The position numbers were made by a program, and so were the translations under genes. From assembly GCA_025642065.1 (NCBI GenBank), contig JAODUP010000672.1, positions 62,001-126,000 on the forward strand: 64,000 nucleotides of DNA, read 5' to 3'. Source of the stretch: Paralvinella palmiformis (Eukaryota; Annelida; Polychaeta; Terebellida; Alvinellidae). The notes below the pieces were generated by a model. It was not told the origin of the DNA. It saw only the letters and a program-made list of their open reading frames with translations, and made no database searches. Shown piece after piece: positions 23,701 to 33,796 of this stretch; within the stretch, counting starts at the first letter, position 1; every line of letters starts with the position of its first letter.

Positions 23701-26390
23701 CGCCTCGGAGAAGGTAGTGACAGTGAAAATGATGGTGTTGATGGTCGTGAAAGGAGGGAGGCTGCATCAGGGCCCTGGAATAAGACTACAGTCACAAGTA
23801 GTAATGTCGTGGATACAACTGAAACAGGTAAACATCACTGATCTGTATATACATCACTAGCTAGCCCTATTTGTTACTGTTAAGTGACCAGTTGTAAGCC
23901 ACCATCTGTCAAACTATGTACAGTGTATGAGATATCAATCCATACGATGTTATTTTCAAGTTTGTACATTTTATAATTTAAGTACACTATTTGGTGGCTG
24001 GTGGTGCATTAATTGGCATTTTACTTGATTTTGAATTACAGCAGGATTGTATCAAATCAGGATTCATCTGGATGTCCTTGTTGTAACTAGAGCTTGCTTA
24101 AATTAGATACTTCAGTGCATTAACATGATCGCTTAACAAAATTCCTGCCCATTCACTTTAACAAATGTTAAGGTCTCACAACTCACATTACAGTCTAGAA
24201 TTAGACAGGAGTAATATTTGACCTAGATAAGTTAAACTAGAGGTCATTGTGTTGTAGATATGCTATATATAGTTTAGAATACAAAATATTCATTTAAATA
24301 CTAATTATTATTTTATGTTAAATAAACACAAAATTATCAATCACTAAAACCATAAATCAATAAATATAAAAGTGTTATTGTATAAAGACAAACAAAACAT
24401 TTTTAATCAATTGTTGACATATGTTATGCTGCTGCGTATTTGAGGATATATTTTATTACTAAGTGATAATGTATGCCAATGTCATATAAATTATTAAACC
24501 CCAAAATAATAAATTATTAATGTTGAGCCATTTAATGTGGGATAGATGGGGGATCTTGGTTCTCACCAAAATGGCAGCCCTGTGACATCACCCAAACACA
24601 GCTACCTGTCATCTAGTTATATATATATATATATCATTGGTAAATGTACATTACTTTGATTATGTAACACATGTCATTGTTTATTACTTTGTCAGGTAAT
24701 GCAGGCAAATGTATATTATTTTGGTTGAGTGATATACATCAATGTGTATTAATTTGGTTATGTGACACAGGTCAAATGGTACATTACTTCGGTATGGGTT
24801 CACAAGTCAGTATATATTACTAACCTGATATTTGGTTGCTAAGATATTAATAAATATGGCAGCTGATATTTTATGCAATTAAATAAAAACAGTTGATATG
24901 TCAGACTAACCCTTGTTCTGTAAACAAACGACGACTTGCTCACCCACTTCAATTAATAAGTTAAACAGCAACTTTGTTGGAACAGCTGGTTGGTCTAATT
25001 ACCATCAGTTGGTTTAAAAAAATGGTATCCCATTATTCTAGCTATATATATATATATGTGTGTGTGCAGAGAAGACATTGTATTAGATACAAAAAAGTGA
25101 GAGATTTTATCATGGCCTGTTTTTATGACACATAAGGAAACTGTTGAAACTTTACCACATTATGCACAAGACAAACTAATATGGATCTATTTTAGATATG
25201 TTTAAAATTGAATAACTATAATTTTCTGACTATTCAACTGGCATAATATTTTTATTATTTGTATTAGTAGATAAACATATTGGTGGTATTAAAAATTATA
25301 TTTTGTGTAAACCACAGCATCTGCACCAGTTGTGGAAAAAGAGCCACCCCCTCCAAAGGAGACACCCAAACCAACTGGCAAGTACATCCCACCCGGTGTC
25401 AGGCGGGCAATGGATTCTGGAGCTGGCGGACTTCCTGGTGCCAAAATTGGTCCTGGTCGTCGAAAGAAAGCTCCAAATGTGATGAGTGAAGAAGATTTTC
25501 CTTCACTCAGTGGTTCACAAGCAGACTCATCTGTTGATAAGTAAGATCTGTATCATAGTCGGTAGATATGTAGAGAATATAGGTGTATGTGTGACTGTTT
25601 GGAATAGTGCAGACATTTGTTAGGACTCATACATTTAGACATGTTGGGACTGTAAGCAGATATATTGTTGCCTGATTTAACTATATGCTATAGCACATTA
25701 CTGACATTTTGTATTAATTAATTAATGATTCAGTTTGGTCAAGTCTGACCTTGCCTTCTCCTTCATGGCCTCACAGTTTACAGTAGACCAATCTGATAGG
25801 GCTTCAATTACCAGTTAACCTATATTTCAAGGATGTTTCATCATTAATTTCAAGTCACTGTCTTTGAACATTGATTTTTACACACACACACACACAAATT
25901 TTGCTTTATAAGGATTATTTAGATGACCGACTAAATTTTCTAAGACATTTGCATATCATCTTACTTGCTGCATTTTATTAACAGCAATAAAAAAGTTTGG
26001 GCTTATTTGAATTATTAGGTTTTGTTGATAGTGTTGTAGAGTGAGATTTGTCTAATCTTCACAGATCTGCTTGTAGAAATATTTATGGGATATATATTAC
26101 ACTTTTGGTAGCTTTATTTGGTTAATTTTTACTTGTTCTGATTACTGTAACGTGTAATTGTACGTTTTACAGTTTGTGCCATCTTATGTTGGGCGATATC
26201 GCTAATTCTGCCGTCGGTCATAAATTCCACTGCTGCCGAAAATTTCTATTTCAGTGCCGGCTTGGTGGCTCCCCCTGGTAGGTTTGAGCAGGTGCGAGGT
26301 GGAGGTAGACAGACGGATGACTCCCAAGGACAGTCTCAGCGGGTGGAAATAGGGAACAAGTTCGATGCTCTGTCTAGTGCTGATAGCTAG
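10791..26390 (+). CDS. CDV3: CDV3 homologue (protein CDV3), 5 coding exons, 257 aa
   Basis: Spliced coding sequence: 10791-10976, 21056-21138, 23682-23827, 25318-25540 and 26255-26390 (774 nt with TAG). All introns are GT-AG and the phases join cleanly (0, 2, 1, 2). Recognition: N-terminal DxFFAKKDKxKKK lysine-rich start; acidic exon 2 with EEDDEWVDYEEE; SGPWNKT at residues 119-125; GKYIPPGVR at 159-167; EEDFPSL at 196-202; KFDALSS near the C-terminus. These match the conserved blocks of animal CDV3, a small, largely disordered, charged intracellular protein of poorly known function. The ATG lies in a good context (ACCATGG). There are no membrane segments or signal peptide. First-intron size (10.1 kb) reflects transposon load. 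Exon boundaries are by eye; cDNA could shift them slightly. Confidence 0.92.
10977..12572. other. CDV3 intron 1, first part
   Basis: Starts at the exon 1 donor. AT-rich, with only short unrecognised open frames (for example 12138-12542, with no motif I know). No gene or repeat is called. Confidence 0.5.
12573..12857 (-). pseudogene. PIF/Harbinger transposase N-terminal fragment
   Basis: The - strand frame carries HNLVRELQYNGYKFQEYFRF and TGEQFAEVFYYVEEDI (12848-12741). This resembles the N-terminal helical region of PIF/Harbinger (ALP1/HARBI1-like) transposases, typically 'FHNLVQEL...FQxYFRxTxEQFxxVLxxVxxDI'. The similarity stops soon after and the DDE catalytic core is absent. It is an isolated fragment in antisense orientation within CDV3 intron 1. 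Assigned from remembered family pattern. Confidence 0.6.
12858..15120. other. CDV3 intron 1, middle part; nothing recognised
   Basis: AT-rich, with short frames on both strands (for example 13558-13797 on - and 14408-14728 on +) that lack any recognisable domain. An (AAT)n patch lies near 14968-14980. Confidence 0.45.
15121..15200. mobile_element. Possible L2/SINE-type 3' end fragment
   Basis: Sequence resembling TTATATAGTGCCC ... CTAAGGTACTTTAT looks like the decayed terminal motif of an L2-like LINE or partner SINE ('...tatatagcgc...'). Short and uncertain. Confidence 0.3.
15489..15700. repeat. ~210-bp dispersed repeat, copy 1
   Basis: Strongly similar to 41693-41900 in the same orientation, sharing for example AAAAGGGAGTT, TTTCCTACCAGCTGA, TAGGATTCAACCCAATAAGA and TTCAATAAATAAC. 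Origin unknown. Lies inside the hAT element here and inside a LINE-interrupting insert at the other site. Confidence 0.8.
15891..16215. repeat. ~325-bp dispersed repeat, copy 1 (uninterrupted)
   Basis: Begins CCGAGATCCAGACCTCGGCC and matches 35626-36330, where a SINE splits the copy. Shared blocks include CGGCCTTAG, TCAGCGTTGT, GGTAGACCCCAC and CCGATGACTTGGCTGAGTC-like text. The nature of the repeat is unknown. Confidence 0.78.
16856..17560 (+). pseudogene. hAT transposase C-terminal remnant
   Basis: Successive + strand frames read as the end of a hAT transposase related to ZNF862-type proteins: an upstream block (SFQKGYKDFLACQ), a middle block (SALDTIQALSVLGLRRLNGM), and the hallmark dimerisation region at about 17336-17460 with ILASMAVVFPVHTADVERGF and SAQNKLKTYLRNRL. 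Frame changes and stops near 17090, 17235 and 17469 break it. N-terminal zinc finger and most of the catalytic core are not recognisable. It lies within the TIR-bounded element 15251-18099 and agrees with that element's hAT-type ends. Confidence 0.82.
17735..17766. repeat. (AT)n microsatellite
   Basis: AT dinucleotide run inside the hAT element; a shorter one lies at about 17637-17655. Confidence 0.9.
18190..18290 (-). mobile_element. tRNA-like SINE head fragment
   Basis: Antisense reading contains GAACAGTCGCAGGTTCGAGGG, similar to the head of the SINE at 35808-36170 (ACAGTCGCAGGTTCGAACCCC). Only the tRNA-like part is recognisable. Confidence 0.45.
18651..18722 (+). mobile_element. SINE tRNA head, truncated
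   Basis: Nearly identical to the first ~72 nt of the 3307-3466 SINE (GGGCGCCTCCGTGGTCTAG, GTGTTTGAATCCCGGC). The body and tail are missing after CCCGGCAAAA. Confidence 0.85.
18723..19620. other. CDV3 intron 1; short inverted motif near 19525-19575
   Basis: No gene. GGGCTAGTAAGAAATTT and its inverted counterpart AATTTTACTAGCCC (about 19525-19575) form a small dyad, possibly a transposon end. Confidence 0.35.
19621..19722 (+). pseudogene. hAT dimerisation-domain fragment
   Basis: Reads TAECERGFSSQSSIKTS, then NKLKDKHLNVLIT and a stop. This is the conserved tail of hAT transposases, from a different element than the one at 16.9-17.6 kb. No upstream catalytic sequence is seen. Confidence 0.72.
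19723..21055. other. CDV3 intron 1, last part; nothing recognised
   Basis: AT-rich, with a small C-rich island near 20250-20265. The open frame at 20455-20727 has no recognisable domain. The intron ends at the exon 2 acceptor. Confidence 0.45.
21056..21138 (+). CDS. CDV3: CDV3 exon 2 (residues 63-90)
   Basis: Acceptor ttttag, donor gtgagt. Encodes a very acidic segment (EEDDEWVDYEEEAEKDFSDL) aligning with the DEDEW...E-rich block of vertebrate CDV3. Confidence 0.9.
21139..23681. other. CDV3 intron 2; SINE body fragment near 22220-22300
   Basis: Mostly unremarkable AT-rich intron. At about 22228-22295 TGTTTCATCTTTTAATTTGG and TAGCCTACCATGTGCACA match the SINE body, a head-less fragment. No gene is nested here. 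Confidence 0.5.
23682..23827 (+). CDS. CDV3: CDV3 exon 3 (residues 90-139)
   Basis: Acceptor tgtgtag, donor gtaaac. Encodes an Asp/Gly/Ser-rich stretch followed by the diagnostic SGPWNKT. Confidence 0.9.
23828..25317. other. CDV3 intron 3; (AT)n tracts only
   Basis: AT-rich, with short (TA)n runs near 24618-24635 and 25042-25058. No gene or clear transposon. Confidence 0.5.
25318..25540 (+). CDS. CDV3: CDV3 exon 4 (residues 139-213)
   Basis: Acceptor accacag, donor gtaaga. Encodes a Pro-rich linker (EKEPPPPKETPKPT), the GKYIPPGVRR motif and EEDFPSLSGS. Confidence 0.9.
25541..26254. other. CDV3 intron 4; short (CA)n
   Basis: A (CA)n run lies near 25879-25897. Nothing else recognised. Confidence 0.5.
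26255..26390 (+). CDS. CDV3: CDV3 exon 5 (residues 213-257) and stop
   Basis: Acceptor ctatttcag. Encodes a Gly/Arg/Gln-rich segment (RFEQVRGGGRQ) and the C-terminal NKFDALSSADS before TAG. Confidence 0.88.
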
Positions 26391-26790
26391 GATAATCAGA
26401 TGTCGTCCGTATGAACTCGTCTGTTGCGTCGAGTAACATTTAGGCTACTTCTAGCATTTCACTTCGAGGTCCGCCGCCGACGTAACTACGTTTATTTCAC
26501 AAGCCTTTGGGCGCGTCAATCCTGATCTACATTCTATAAAGAGTATCGGATGGTTGATTGATAGGTTGATAACGGTTGGATGACTAGAATATGTCCATCC
26601 CTAAACTGTCTAACTTGGAATTAATTATGCTTCAGCTGTGTCTAGTTATTGTTTAAAGAAAAGTTAGATAACAAGAAACTAATTATAAAGCTGGAAAGTG
26701 TTTACAATATTATTGATTTAAATACTGTAATATTCTAGTTGTCAATTGCCTTGTGTACATTTATTTAATAAAGTTATATAATTATATTTC
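26391..26790 (+). terminator. CDV3: CDV3 3' UTR with AATAAA signal
   Basis: About 400 nt of AT-rich sequence without an open frame, ending with AATAAA at 26767-26772. Cleavage is expected 10-30 nt later. Confidence 0.7.
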
Positions 26791-28565
26791 GCCCTTCATT
26801 CAGATTGTTATTTGTTCAGCCTACCTTTAGCCCACACTAAATGTTATTGGCCGACATGGTTTTAAATTATGTACACATATTGCCCGAAACAAGAAATGTT
26901 GCCATAATATCTAGGTCTTGAAAAATTGGTGAATTTGGGGGGGTCAAGTATGGGAATTTTTATTTTAAAACTTTACAGTTAAGCCATGGCGATGCTTTGA
27001 TAATGCAGTAGTTGGAGCATTATAGGCTCCAGTCTTTCTGGATTTATAGGATGTTTTTTCTCGCCACCTTTATTTCGGCAAAATAATGATCAGCATGTTT
27101 TGTCATATTGTCTATAGCAGGATGTGATTTAAAAAAAAATATTTTTATTAAATGGCCATAGATCAAAATTCAAATCAGTGCTTTTTTATCCAATTTTTCC
27201 TACGTATAATCTGTTACCTCTTGTCTTCTGTGAAGCCATCCCACATTACATGGTAATGGTTTTAATAGTGCTCCAGTTGAACAGCAAACATTTAATGTGT
27301 GTGTGTATGATTCTAGACAAGTTCTGTTACAGCTCCATGTGGTAGCGTGGTTGGCCAAAAATCTCAACTGCCCGAGTTCTAATCTCAGCGTGGTTACGTT
27401 TGATGGGTGATTCATCTTTCACTTCGCCTCATTGTCTTTGTAGGTTATTTGGCCCATTTAGCTTACCTTGTGCAGTAATGTGGCCGTAAAGCACCAACAA
27501 TCTCCAGTCACCGTTAAGAGAGCTGTGTATCTGACATTCTGTATAATCCTTGTTCATGGTTCTATGAACCAGGCGAGACAAAATGGCTTATTTTTGTTCC
27601 GATGTGTTGTTAAATTCTACTCACTCAATGAAATCTTTGCAATAATTTATGAGATCTTAATAATATTATCGGCCGTGCTATCCAATTCAATTTGTGCTGT
27701 CTTCCTGTTGTTCTTTAAATGAATATACAAGTTGTTTATCAAAGGTGCAGTTTTTCGGTTTATTGTGTCAGTCTAATTTATCAGTAAACATGTTCGACCA
27801 GACCAAGGAGCATAACAAATCTGGGAACCAAATTAACTTATCCTCATTACGTGACATCGTGCTACTGTTTCAAATTAGTTCAGAGGAGCCCCATTACATC
27901 TGAAAATATACAAATCCATTTTTATACCTAATTTATTTAGCTTTATATTTGAATCCAGCACTGATTGGGTCAATGTCAGGTTTTCAGAACGATTTCCAAG
28001 CAGTCATACACATAGTTATTGTTGATATTTTTCACATAAAATGGCGATGTTCTAACATTCTGTTAAACTAAACTGTTATTACCAAACCAAATTTAGTCAG
28101 ACTCGACATAAGCAATAAGCATTGATAATTGCTGACGTAAGTCGCCAGAGGTGAGACAAACGCCGAACAGTTATGGATTATTTGCTGTCAAATCCAACTG
28201 ATACAATTTTGCCGCAATTTCAGATCAGATTGTCAGCGCCGTAAACCTTGTGACATACAATAATCGTTTTGGAATTTGTAAATAAAAATACAAACCCAAA
28301 TGCGCCACAATTACTTGTTGATATCAGTAATTTAAGCAGAATATAAGTGAAATACTTGAACTACCGTTGGGATGGCCGACTTTAAGCCAATTGCTCCGAA
28401 CTGGACCTCTCTCTTTGGTTATCTAGTATTGTCAAATAACATCTGTAAAGGAGTGGAACCTGTTGGTGTAAATAACGGTCTCAATTGAACTTGTGGGCTT
28501 ACCTGTATGCAAGAAAGATATTTGTATGTTGTAAACCTCCAGGTTGTGAGTTAAAATCTAGATTA
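26791..28565. other. Intergenic after CDV3, no gene recognised
   Basis: Apart from the SINE at 27335-27490, only AT-rich sequence with unrecognised short frames (27468-27722 and 27694-27903). Confidence 0.45.
27335..27490 (+). mobile_element. Degenerate SINE
   Basis: Diverged head (GGTAGCGTGGTTGGCC, GAGTTCTAATCTCAGCGTGG) followed by the shared body (TTCATCTTTCACTTCGCCTC, TTTGGCCCATTTAGCTTACC). Confidence 0.75.
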
Positions 28566-28574
28566 TACTTATGT

Positions 28575-28735
28575 TTGTGGACAACGGTAGGCTAAATTGG
28601 CCGAGTGACCCCTAAAGGTAATGAGGCAAAGTGAAAGAGGAAACACCATTCTGATACAGTCCGGCCGGGATTTGAACCCAGGTGTTATACATCTGTGGCC
28701 AACCACACTACCAATTAAGCCATGGAAGCGCCCTC
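28575..28735 (-). mobile_element. SINE, antisense copy
   Basis: Reverse complement reads GGGCGCTTCCATGGC, GGGTTCAAATCCCGGCCGGAC and the GCCAATTTAGCCTACC body: the shared SINE family with a diverged head. A short (GT)n run abuts it at 28736-28750. Confidence 0.82.
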
Positions 28736-28751
28736 TGTGTGTGTGTGTGAT

Positions 28752-29498
28752 TTGCCCACAATCATGAGTTCTAATTCCTCGTTTGTGTTGGGTGTTTCAT
28801 CCAATGGTTTATCTCGATTTCCCAGAGAGTAGCACGTTGGCTTTGTTTCCTATGGCCAACCAAGGATCGATAGGCAAAACAATCATCTGCCAGTCCTGAG
28901 ATTCTACACTTATTTCCAGAAATAGTGTCGTAACTTTTCCAGACTAGTTTAGAAATAAAATTGTCAACTTACCGTATTAATATGACCGTTTTAAATGGTC
29001 GCTCTGTTGTTTTATTGAACTAAATTGGGTCTTTCAGGATTCCCCGACGTTGTATAAAACTTGGGATGGAACGATTGAAGTTGTTTGATATTTTGTCCAC
29101 GGTTCTATTTATTGACGATATTTTACTAAAACTTGCTGGTAGTCATACATACTTATCAATAAACTAATTTTAAAAGGTTTAAAGCAGGAACTTTATAATA
29201 AAACGTTGTATAAAAACAAATGATGTGACTAGAAAACTAAAATACCTCTGGTAATATCTAAACTACGTAACTGTCATCTCAAATGACTTCATCAACTAAA
29301 GTTCAGAAAGATGACACACATATCCACATTAATCGATTTTCAGGTTGGTCTTCCGTGCTGTGACTACATTGAGATGATTTCTTTCCCCACCTGTCTGGCA
29401 GAATCTTTCAGCGGAATTGGGATCGCCTTCCTGTATCTAGCAATCGCATGGCCTATTTGTGATGTCAATGATTGAGTTATGGACTGTGAACACCTAAC
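28752..29498. other. Intergenic, nothing recognised
   Basis: AT-rich single-copy-looking sequence without motifs. Confidence 0.4.
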
Positions 29499-31047
29499 CA
29501 GTGGCAAAGTTGGGGGTATTGGCTCCCGGGGCCAAATATGTATGGGGACCCCTATTGGTGTAATATCAATAATAACCTTAATGAATCACTACAGTCTGCC
29601 TATAAAAGTGGTCACAGCACTGAAACAGCCTTGGTTCGAGTGAAAAATGATATTATGATGTCAATTGATCAAGGTAAGCCAGTAATACTTGTTCTTCTGG
29701 ACTTGTCTGCTGCATTTGACACAGTTGACCATAATGTACTTTTCTTTAGGTTAAAAGATATGTTTGGTCTGTCAGGTATAGTACTTGAATGGTTTAGATC
29801 CTATCTGGAACAACGCTCCCAGAGAGTGTCTGTTCATGGTATTTTATCTGACATTCAGTTTTTGTTATCTGGTGTACCACAGGGTTCAGTTCTTGGTCCT
29901 CTGGTTTTCACAATGTATACCCGTCCTCTTGGGATCATTGCGCAGCGATATGGGATTAAATATCACTTGTATGCTGATGACACACAGCTGTATATATCAC
30001 TGGATCCTGACAATGAGTTAAATTTCTCCTCTTCCTTGAAGAATTTAGAACATTGTATTGCCGATATCCGGCTATGGATGACTCAAAATCTTCTAAAACT
30101 AAATGATAATAAAACAAATATTTTATATTTGGCATCACCACATTGTGTTAAATCCACAAAGACACCAGCATTACAGATTGGTACATCTTCGATTACCCCT
30201 AATGGGTCAGTAAAAAATCTAGGGGTTATTTTTGACCAATGTATTAACATGCATGAACATGTCACATCAGTATGCCGAGCTGCCTACTACCATCTTAAGA
30301 ACATCCACTGTTTAAAAGCATTCTTGACACAAGAATCACTTTTAACTGTAGTTCATGCCTTTGTTACATCTCGTATAGACTATTGTAACTCCCTGTTATA
30401 TGGCATATCTGATTATAACATTAATCGCCTTCAGCGAATTCAGAATAGTGCAGCTCGCATTGTAACAAATACTAGAAAATATGATCATATTACCCCCATT
30501 CTTCAAAAACTACATTGGCTACCTGTTAGACAGCGTATCCATTTTAAGATTCTGTTAATAACTTATAAATCTATTAATGATATGGCACCAGAATACCTGT
30601 GTTAACTGGTTTCCATTAGAAAGTCATCCCGAAAACTCAGGTCATCCAGTCAGATACTATTGCAGGTGCCAGTGTCTCGGCTCAAGTCATATGGTGATTG
30701 TGCGTTTAGTGTTGCAGCCCCCAATTTGTGGAATAAGTTGCCGGCAAATATTAGAAATTCGTCGTCTCTTGGAAATTTTAAGTCTCTTCTAAAAACACAC
30801 CTATTTAAGGTCGCTTTCACAGATAAATAATTATTATATTTTAAATCATTACAGGGTTTTTACAGACATTATTTGGGGTGTTATTAAATTACATATTATT
30901 TGTACAGCGCCTTTGAATGGCTCCTGCTAGTAAGGGCGCTTTATTAAATATACATTATTATTATTATTATAATAGACATATGAGCCTGGGGTCCAAAACC
31001 AGAGGGGTACGTGTTGGTATAGGGTGACCCCCCTTGCTCCGCCACTG
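29499..31047. mobile_element. hAT-like element carrying an inserted LINE
   Basis: The left end CAGTGGCAAAGTTGGGGG (29499) and the reverse complement of the right end, CAGTGGCGGAGCAAGGGGGG (31047 backwards), form imperfect TIRs of the common hAT type CAGTGGCGGAGC. The flanking 8-mers cacctaac (29491-29498) and catctgac (31048-31055) agree at 6 of 8. Only about 60-75 bp of hAT sequence remain on each side; the middle is filled by the L2-like LINE. No transposase of its own. Confidence 0.65.
29562..30975 (+). pseudogene. 5'-truncated L2/Jockey-group LINE reverse transcriptase, one stop
   Basis: One long frame encodes most of an RT domain, from ESLQSAYKSGHSTETALV through DLSAAFDTVDH, SGVPQGSVLGPL and the catalytic YADDTQLY (YADD at 29970-29981) to LQKLHWLPVRQRIHFKIL. 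The frame stops at TAA 30603-30605, after APEYLC, but stays open in the same frame to TAA 30828-30830 with the expected tail (VAAPNLWNKLPANIRNSSSL, FKSLLKTHLF). So a single nonsense change separates the body from its C-terminus. The 3' UTR has GTACAGCGCCTTTGAATGG and GGGCGCTTTATTAAAT, then a (TTA)n tail ending near 30970, as in L2-type elements. The endonuclease is missing (5' truncation). The apparent ATG at 29538 lies in flanking hAT sequence and is not a real start. Confidence 0.88.
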
Positions 31048-31081
31048 CATCTGACCTAAATAAATCCTCTAATGCAGTACA

Positions 31082-31240
31082 GGGAGCCTCCGTGGTCTAG
31101 CGGTAGCGTGTTGGATCACAAATCACTACCACCCGTGTTCGAATCTCGGCGTGGGCATATCTGAAGGTTGTTTCATCTTTGACTTCGTTTCATTACTTTA
31201 TGAGGTCGCTCGGCCAATTAGCCTACCAAGTGCACAAGTG
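31082..31240 (+). mobile_element. SINE, near full length
   Basis: Head GCCTCCGTGGTCTAGCGG and GTGTTCGAATCTCGGCG, then the body (TGTTTCATCTTTGACTTCG, GTCGCTCGGCCAATTAGCC). Only lightly diverged from the 3307 copy. No clear TSD. Confidence 0.9.
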
Positions 31241-33293
31241 TCCGTAAAAAATCAAGCGTTTGCTTTGGCTTTGATTTGTCAACATCTAAATCATTTGAAT
31301 CAGATTCCACCCATGCAGATGTTCCAGTTTTACTTCCATGTGAAAAGGAATGGGTTCAGAGCTATCTTCCCAACTAATGTCTGAATGCTAGGAAAGTCAG
31401 ATAGAGATGGCTGGCTCATCATCAGAGGAGCAACATCACTACTGGAAGATAAAGTGGACTCATACTGACCGACTTGATAGTGTTAAAATGTAAATTTAAA
31501 GATATGTCTAAACACATCTAAATAACATAAACATTACTTCAGCAATATCTACCTAACTTAGCTTTAGCTATTAGTTAAGCCCACATATGAAATAAACAAC
31601 TAAGAGGAGAATTCCAGTTCTACTTCCCAAACAACAGACACTATAGATAGTGTAGTGTGAGTTATACAGTTATTAGATGAGTCCGTGGCTAGACCCACTT
31701 CGCTCTATTTAATTAACTGGCAACTCATAAAAGTTGTAGGGCCTATATATTTCATCCCTCATACTTTGGCTCCAGAACATGTAAATCCTCGCTTCTCCAC
31801 AATTGCGTTAGTGTGTATATGGTCTCAGATCTGTCACTATGAATATCCCAATTTTGTTTCTGATAGCAGTCGATCGTGGAGTGTTGAACTGCATTTAGCT
31901 TTAACATGTAATGTTTCTTTCAAAGTTTGTTACGAAACAGAAAAGTGGCTTGCTATCACTCCGTTAGACGTGTCGATGAAACCAAAACTCGTGAAAGCGA
32001 TGACGAAGTTTACTAATATTCCGGCTGGTGTCTGTTTAAATGCTTGACAATGTTCGTAGTATTTCCAGACTTATATTCCGATCCTACATATCCTGCAGAC
32101 AGTTCTTTTTCAAATTTCTCTTCCACTCCCATGCATGTGTTTCTGTCATCGGCTAGCCGAAGTATATCCAAACAAATGATTTATAGGATATTGGAGGCTC
32201 AGACAAATTACTGAGAACAGTTTCTTTGCACGCTATGCTGACATGGTTTGATCTGGGATATCCCATGCAAATATCACGTGCTTCGGAATCAAGCTCTGTG
32301 ATTGGCTGAAACCCATGGGTCATCGTAAATCCGCACTGACATCAGAGAAAACGTCATTGGAAATCCGGGGTATTCTCCCATCATTGTCTAAGGGCACACT
32401 ACGAAAAGATCACGTCCCATTTAAAAAATTGAAATAATCAGCACTGCGCCCTTTGCAAACTTGGTTTAGCAAACCTTTATATACATGTATATACATACAA
32501 ATCATACCGAAAATGGGTCTTTGATGTGCGTTCACTTTTATCTCTGTTTCATTACTTTTGTTTCATGAAGTCAACAAAAGCTAAATCAGACAAATATGTA
32601 TAGTATATTGCCTGATATTATTGCACCCTGTCGTGGTATGTATAAACTAGATAAAATTATATATTTGAAAGTGTCCCCAAAATTTATAAATCATGTCCAT
32701 TTTGCAGTTCACAAAAATAACTTTACGAGCCCAAAAATATATTATATGTACTGAAGTAACAGCTTGTAACCTAGAGAACTACATGGGTCTTCGGATTTTG
32801 TCAAATGTGTTCTTAAAATTTGAAGCAAAATATCTGTCTGATCCCCTTAGTAATATTAGCGCACAGTTACTGAATATTGATGGATAAAAGAAATGGCCAG
32901 AAATTCTCGAATATGTTCGTTAACAACTGCATGGGTTCCGCTGCCTTCTTTCACAAATCATTACGATAACAAAATCACTTAAATACAACTTTTTATCAAC
33001 TCCAAACCACTCTAACAATAATCATTCATATAATTACGTATAGCTCTCGAGAAGAATTTGAATTAAAATTCAGATTTAGGGTTATCAAGAGATTATATTT
33101 AGAAATGGTACAACATAAAATATGATGATGTATACGTGAATTAAGCAAATATCTAATAAAACATTTCCGGCTTGCCCTTTCCCATTCCTCAGATATTAGT
33201 CCACTGAAATATCAAAGACCTATTCTTCGATATAAGTACTCATTTAACTGGATATGTCTTATGACTATTTGAGCTGATATATATATATATAAT
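31241..33293. other. Intergenic, no gene recognised
   Basis: The longest frame (31685-32047, 120 codons) has no recognisable domain, no splice context and ordinary composition. A (TA)n run lies near 33278-33291. Confidence 0.45.
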
Positions 33294-33743
33294 CAGAACC
33301 CGTTAATCAGACAAGGTTTGTCACATGATAATATGTCGGATAAACGAGAATGTCGGATTATCGAGGTCATTTTACATTGAAATGTCACATTCTGTTGGGG
33401 AAATGAAGTGTCGGAGTCAGAACACGGAACACGATTTTGTCGGTGATGGTGATTGATGTTTTACGGCCACTTTTGTGCACGTGTTAGGCTAAATGGGCCG
33501 AGCGACCTCCAAAGATAATGAAACGAAGTCAAAGATGAAACAACCTTCAGATATGCCGACGCCGAGATTCGAACACGGGTGGTAGTGATCTGTGGTCCAA
33601 CACGCTACCGCTAGACCACGGAGGCGCCCCGACGGTTTTGTCGGAATAAAGAGTCACTTATAATGGAGCTAAATCCGTCAAAGGCAATAATGTGTCGGAT
33701 GGTGGATTTGTCGGATAAACGGTGTCCAAATTAACGAATTCTG
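33294..33743. mobile_element. pogo/Tigger-like MITE interrupted by a SINE
   Basis: Ends CAGAACCCGTTAAT (33294) and, inverted, CAGAATTCGTTAAT (33743 backwards) match at 12 of 14. The interior is rich in ATGTCGGATAAACG / GTCGGATTATCG motifs, typical of Tigger/pogo-type Tc1-mariner MITEs. The middle is split by the SINE at 33444-33631. Confidence 0.72.
33444..33631 (-). mobile_element. SINE (antisense) with 13-bp TSD inside a MITE
   Basis: The reverse complement reads GGGGCGCCTCCGTGGTCTAG, CGTGTTCGAATCTCGGCG and the TCGCTCGGCCCATTTAGCCT body. Direct repeats acgattttgtcgg (33431-33443) and acggttttgtcgg (33632-33644) match at 12 of 13. The insertion is later than the MITE. Confidence 0.92.
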
Positions 33744-33744
33744 A

Positions 33745-33745
33745 C

Positions 33746-33794
<49 letters not shown>
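33745..33794. repeat. Compound (GT)n(AT)n microsatellite
   Basis: A GT run followed directly by an AT run, at the right edge of the MITE. Confidence 0.93.

Positions 33795-33796
<2 letters not shown>

Noticed and set aside
31685..32047. 120-codon sense frame in the gene-poor middle
   Set aside because: No recognisable domain, no splice signals tying it to other exons, and no second copy; chance length is plausible.
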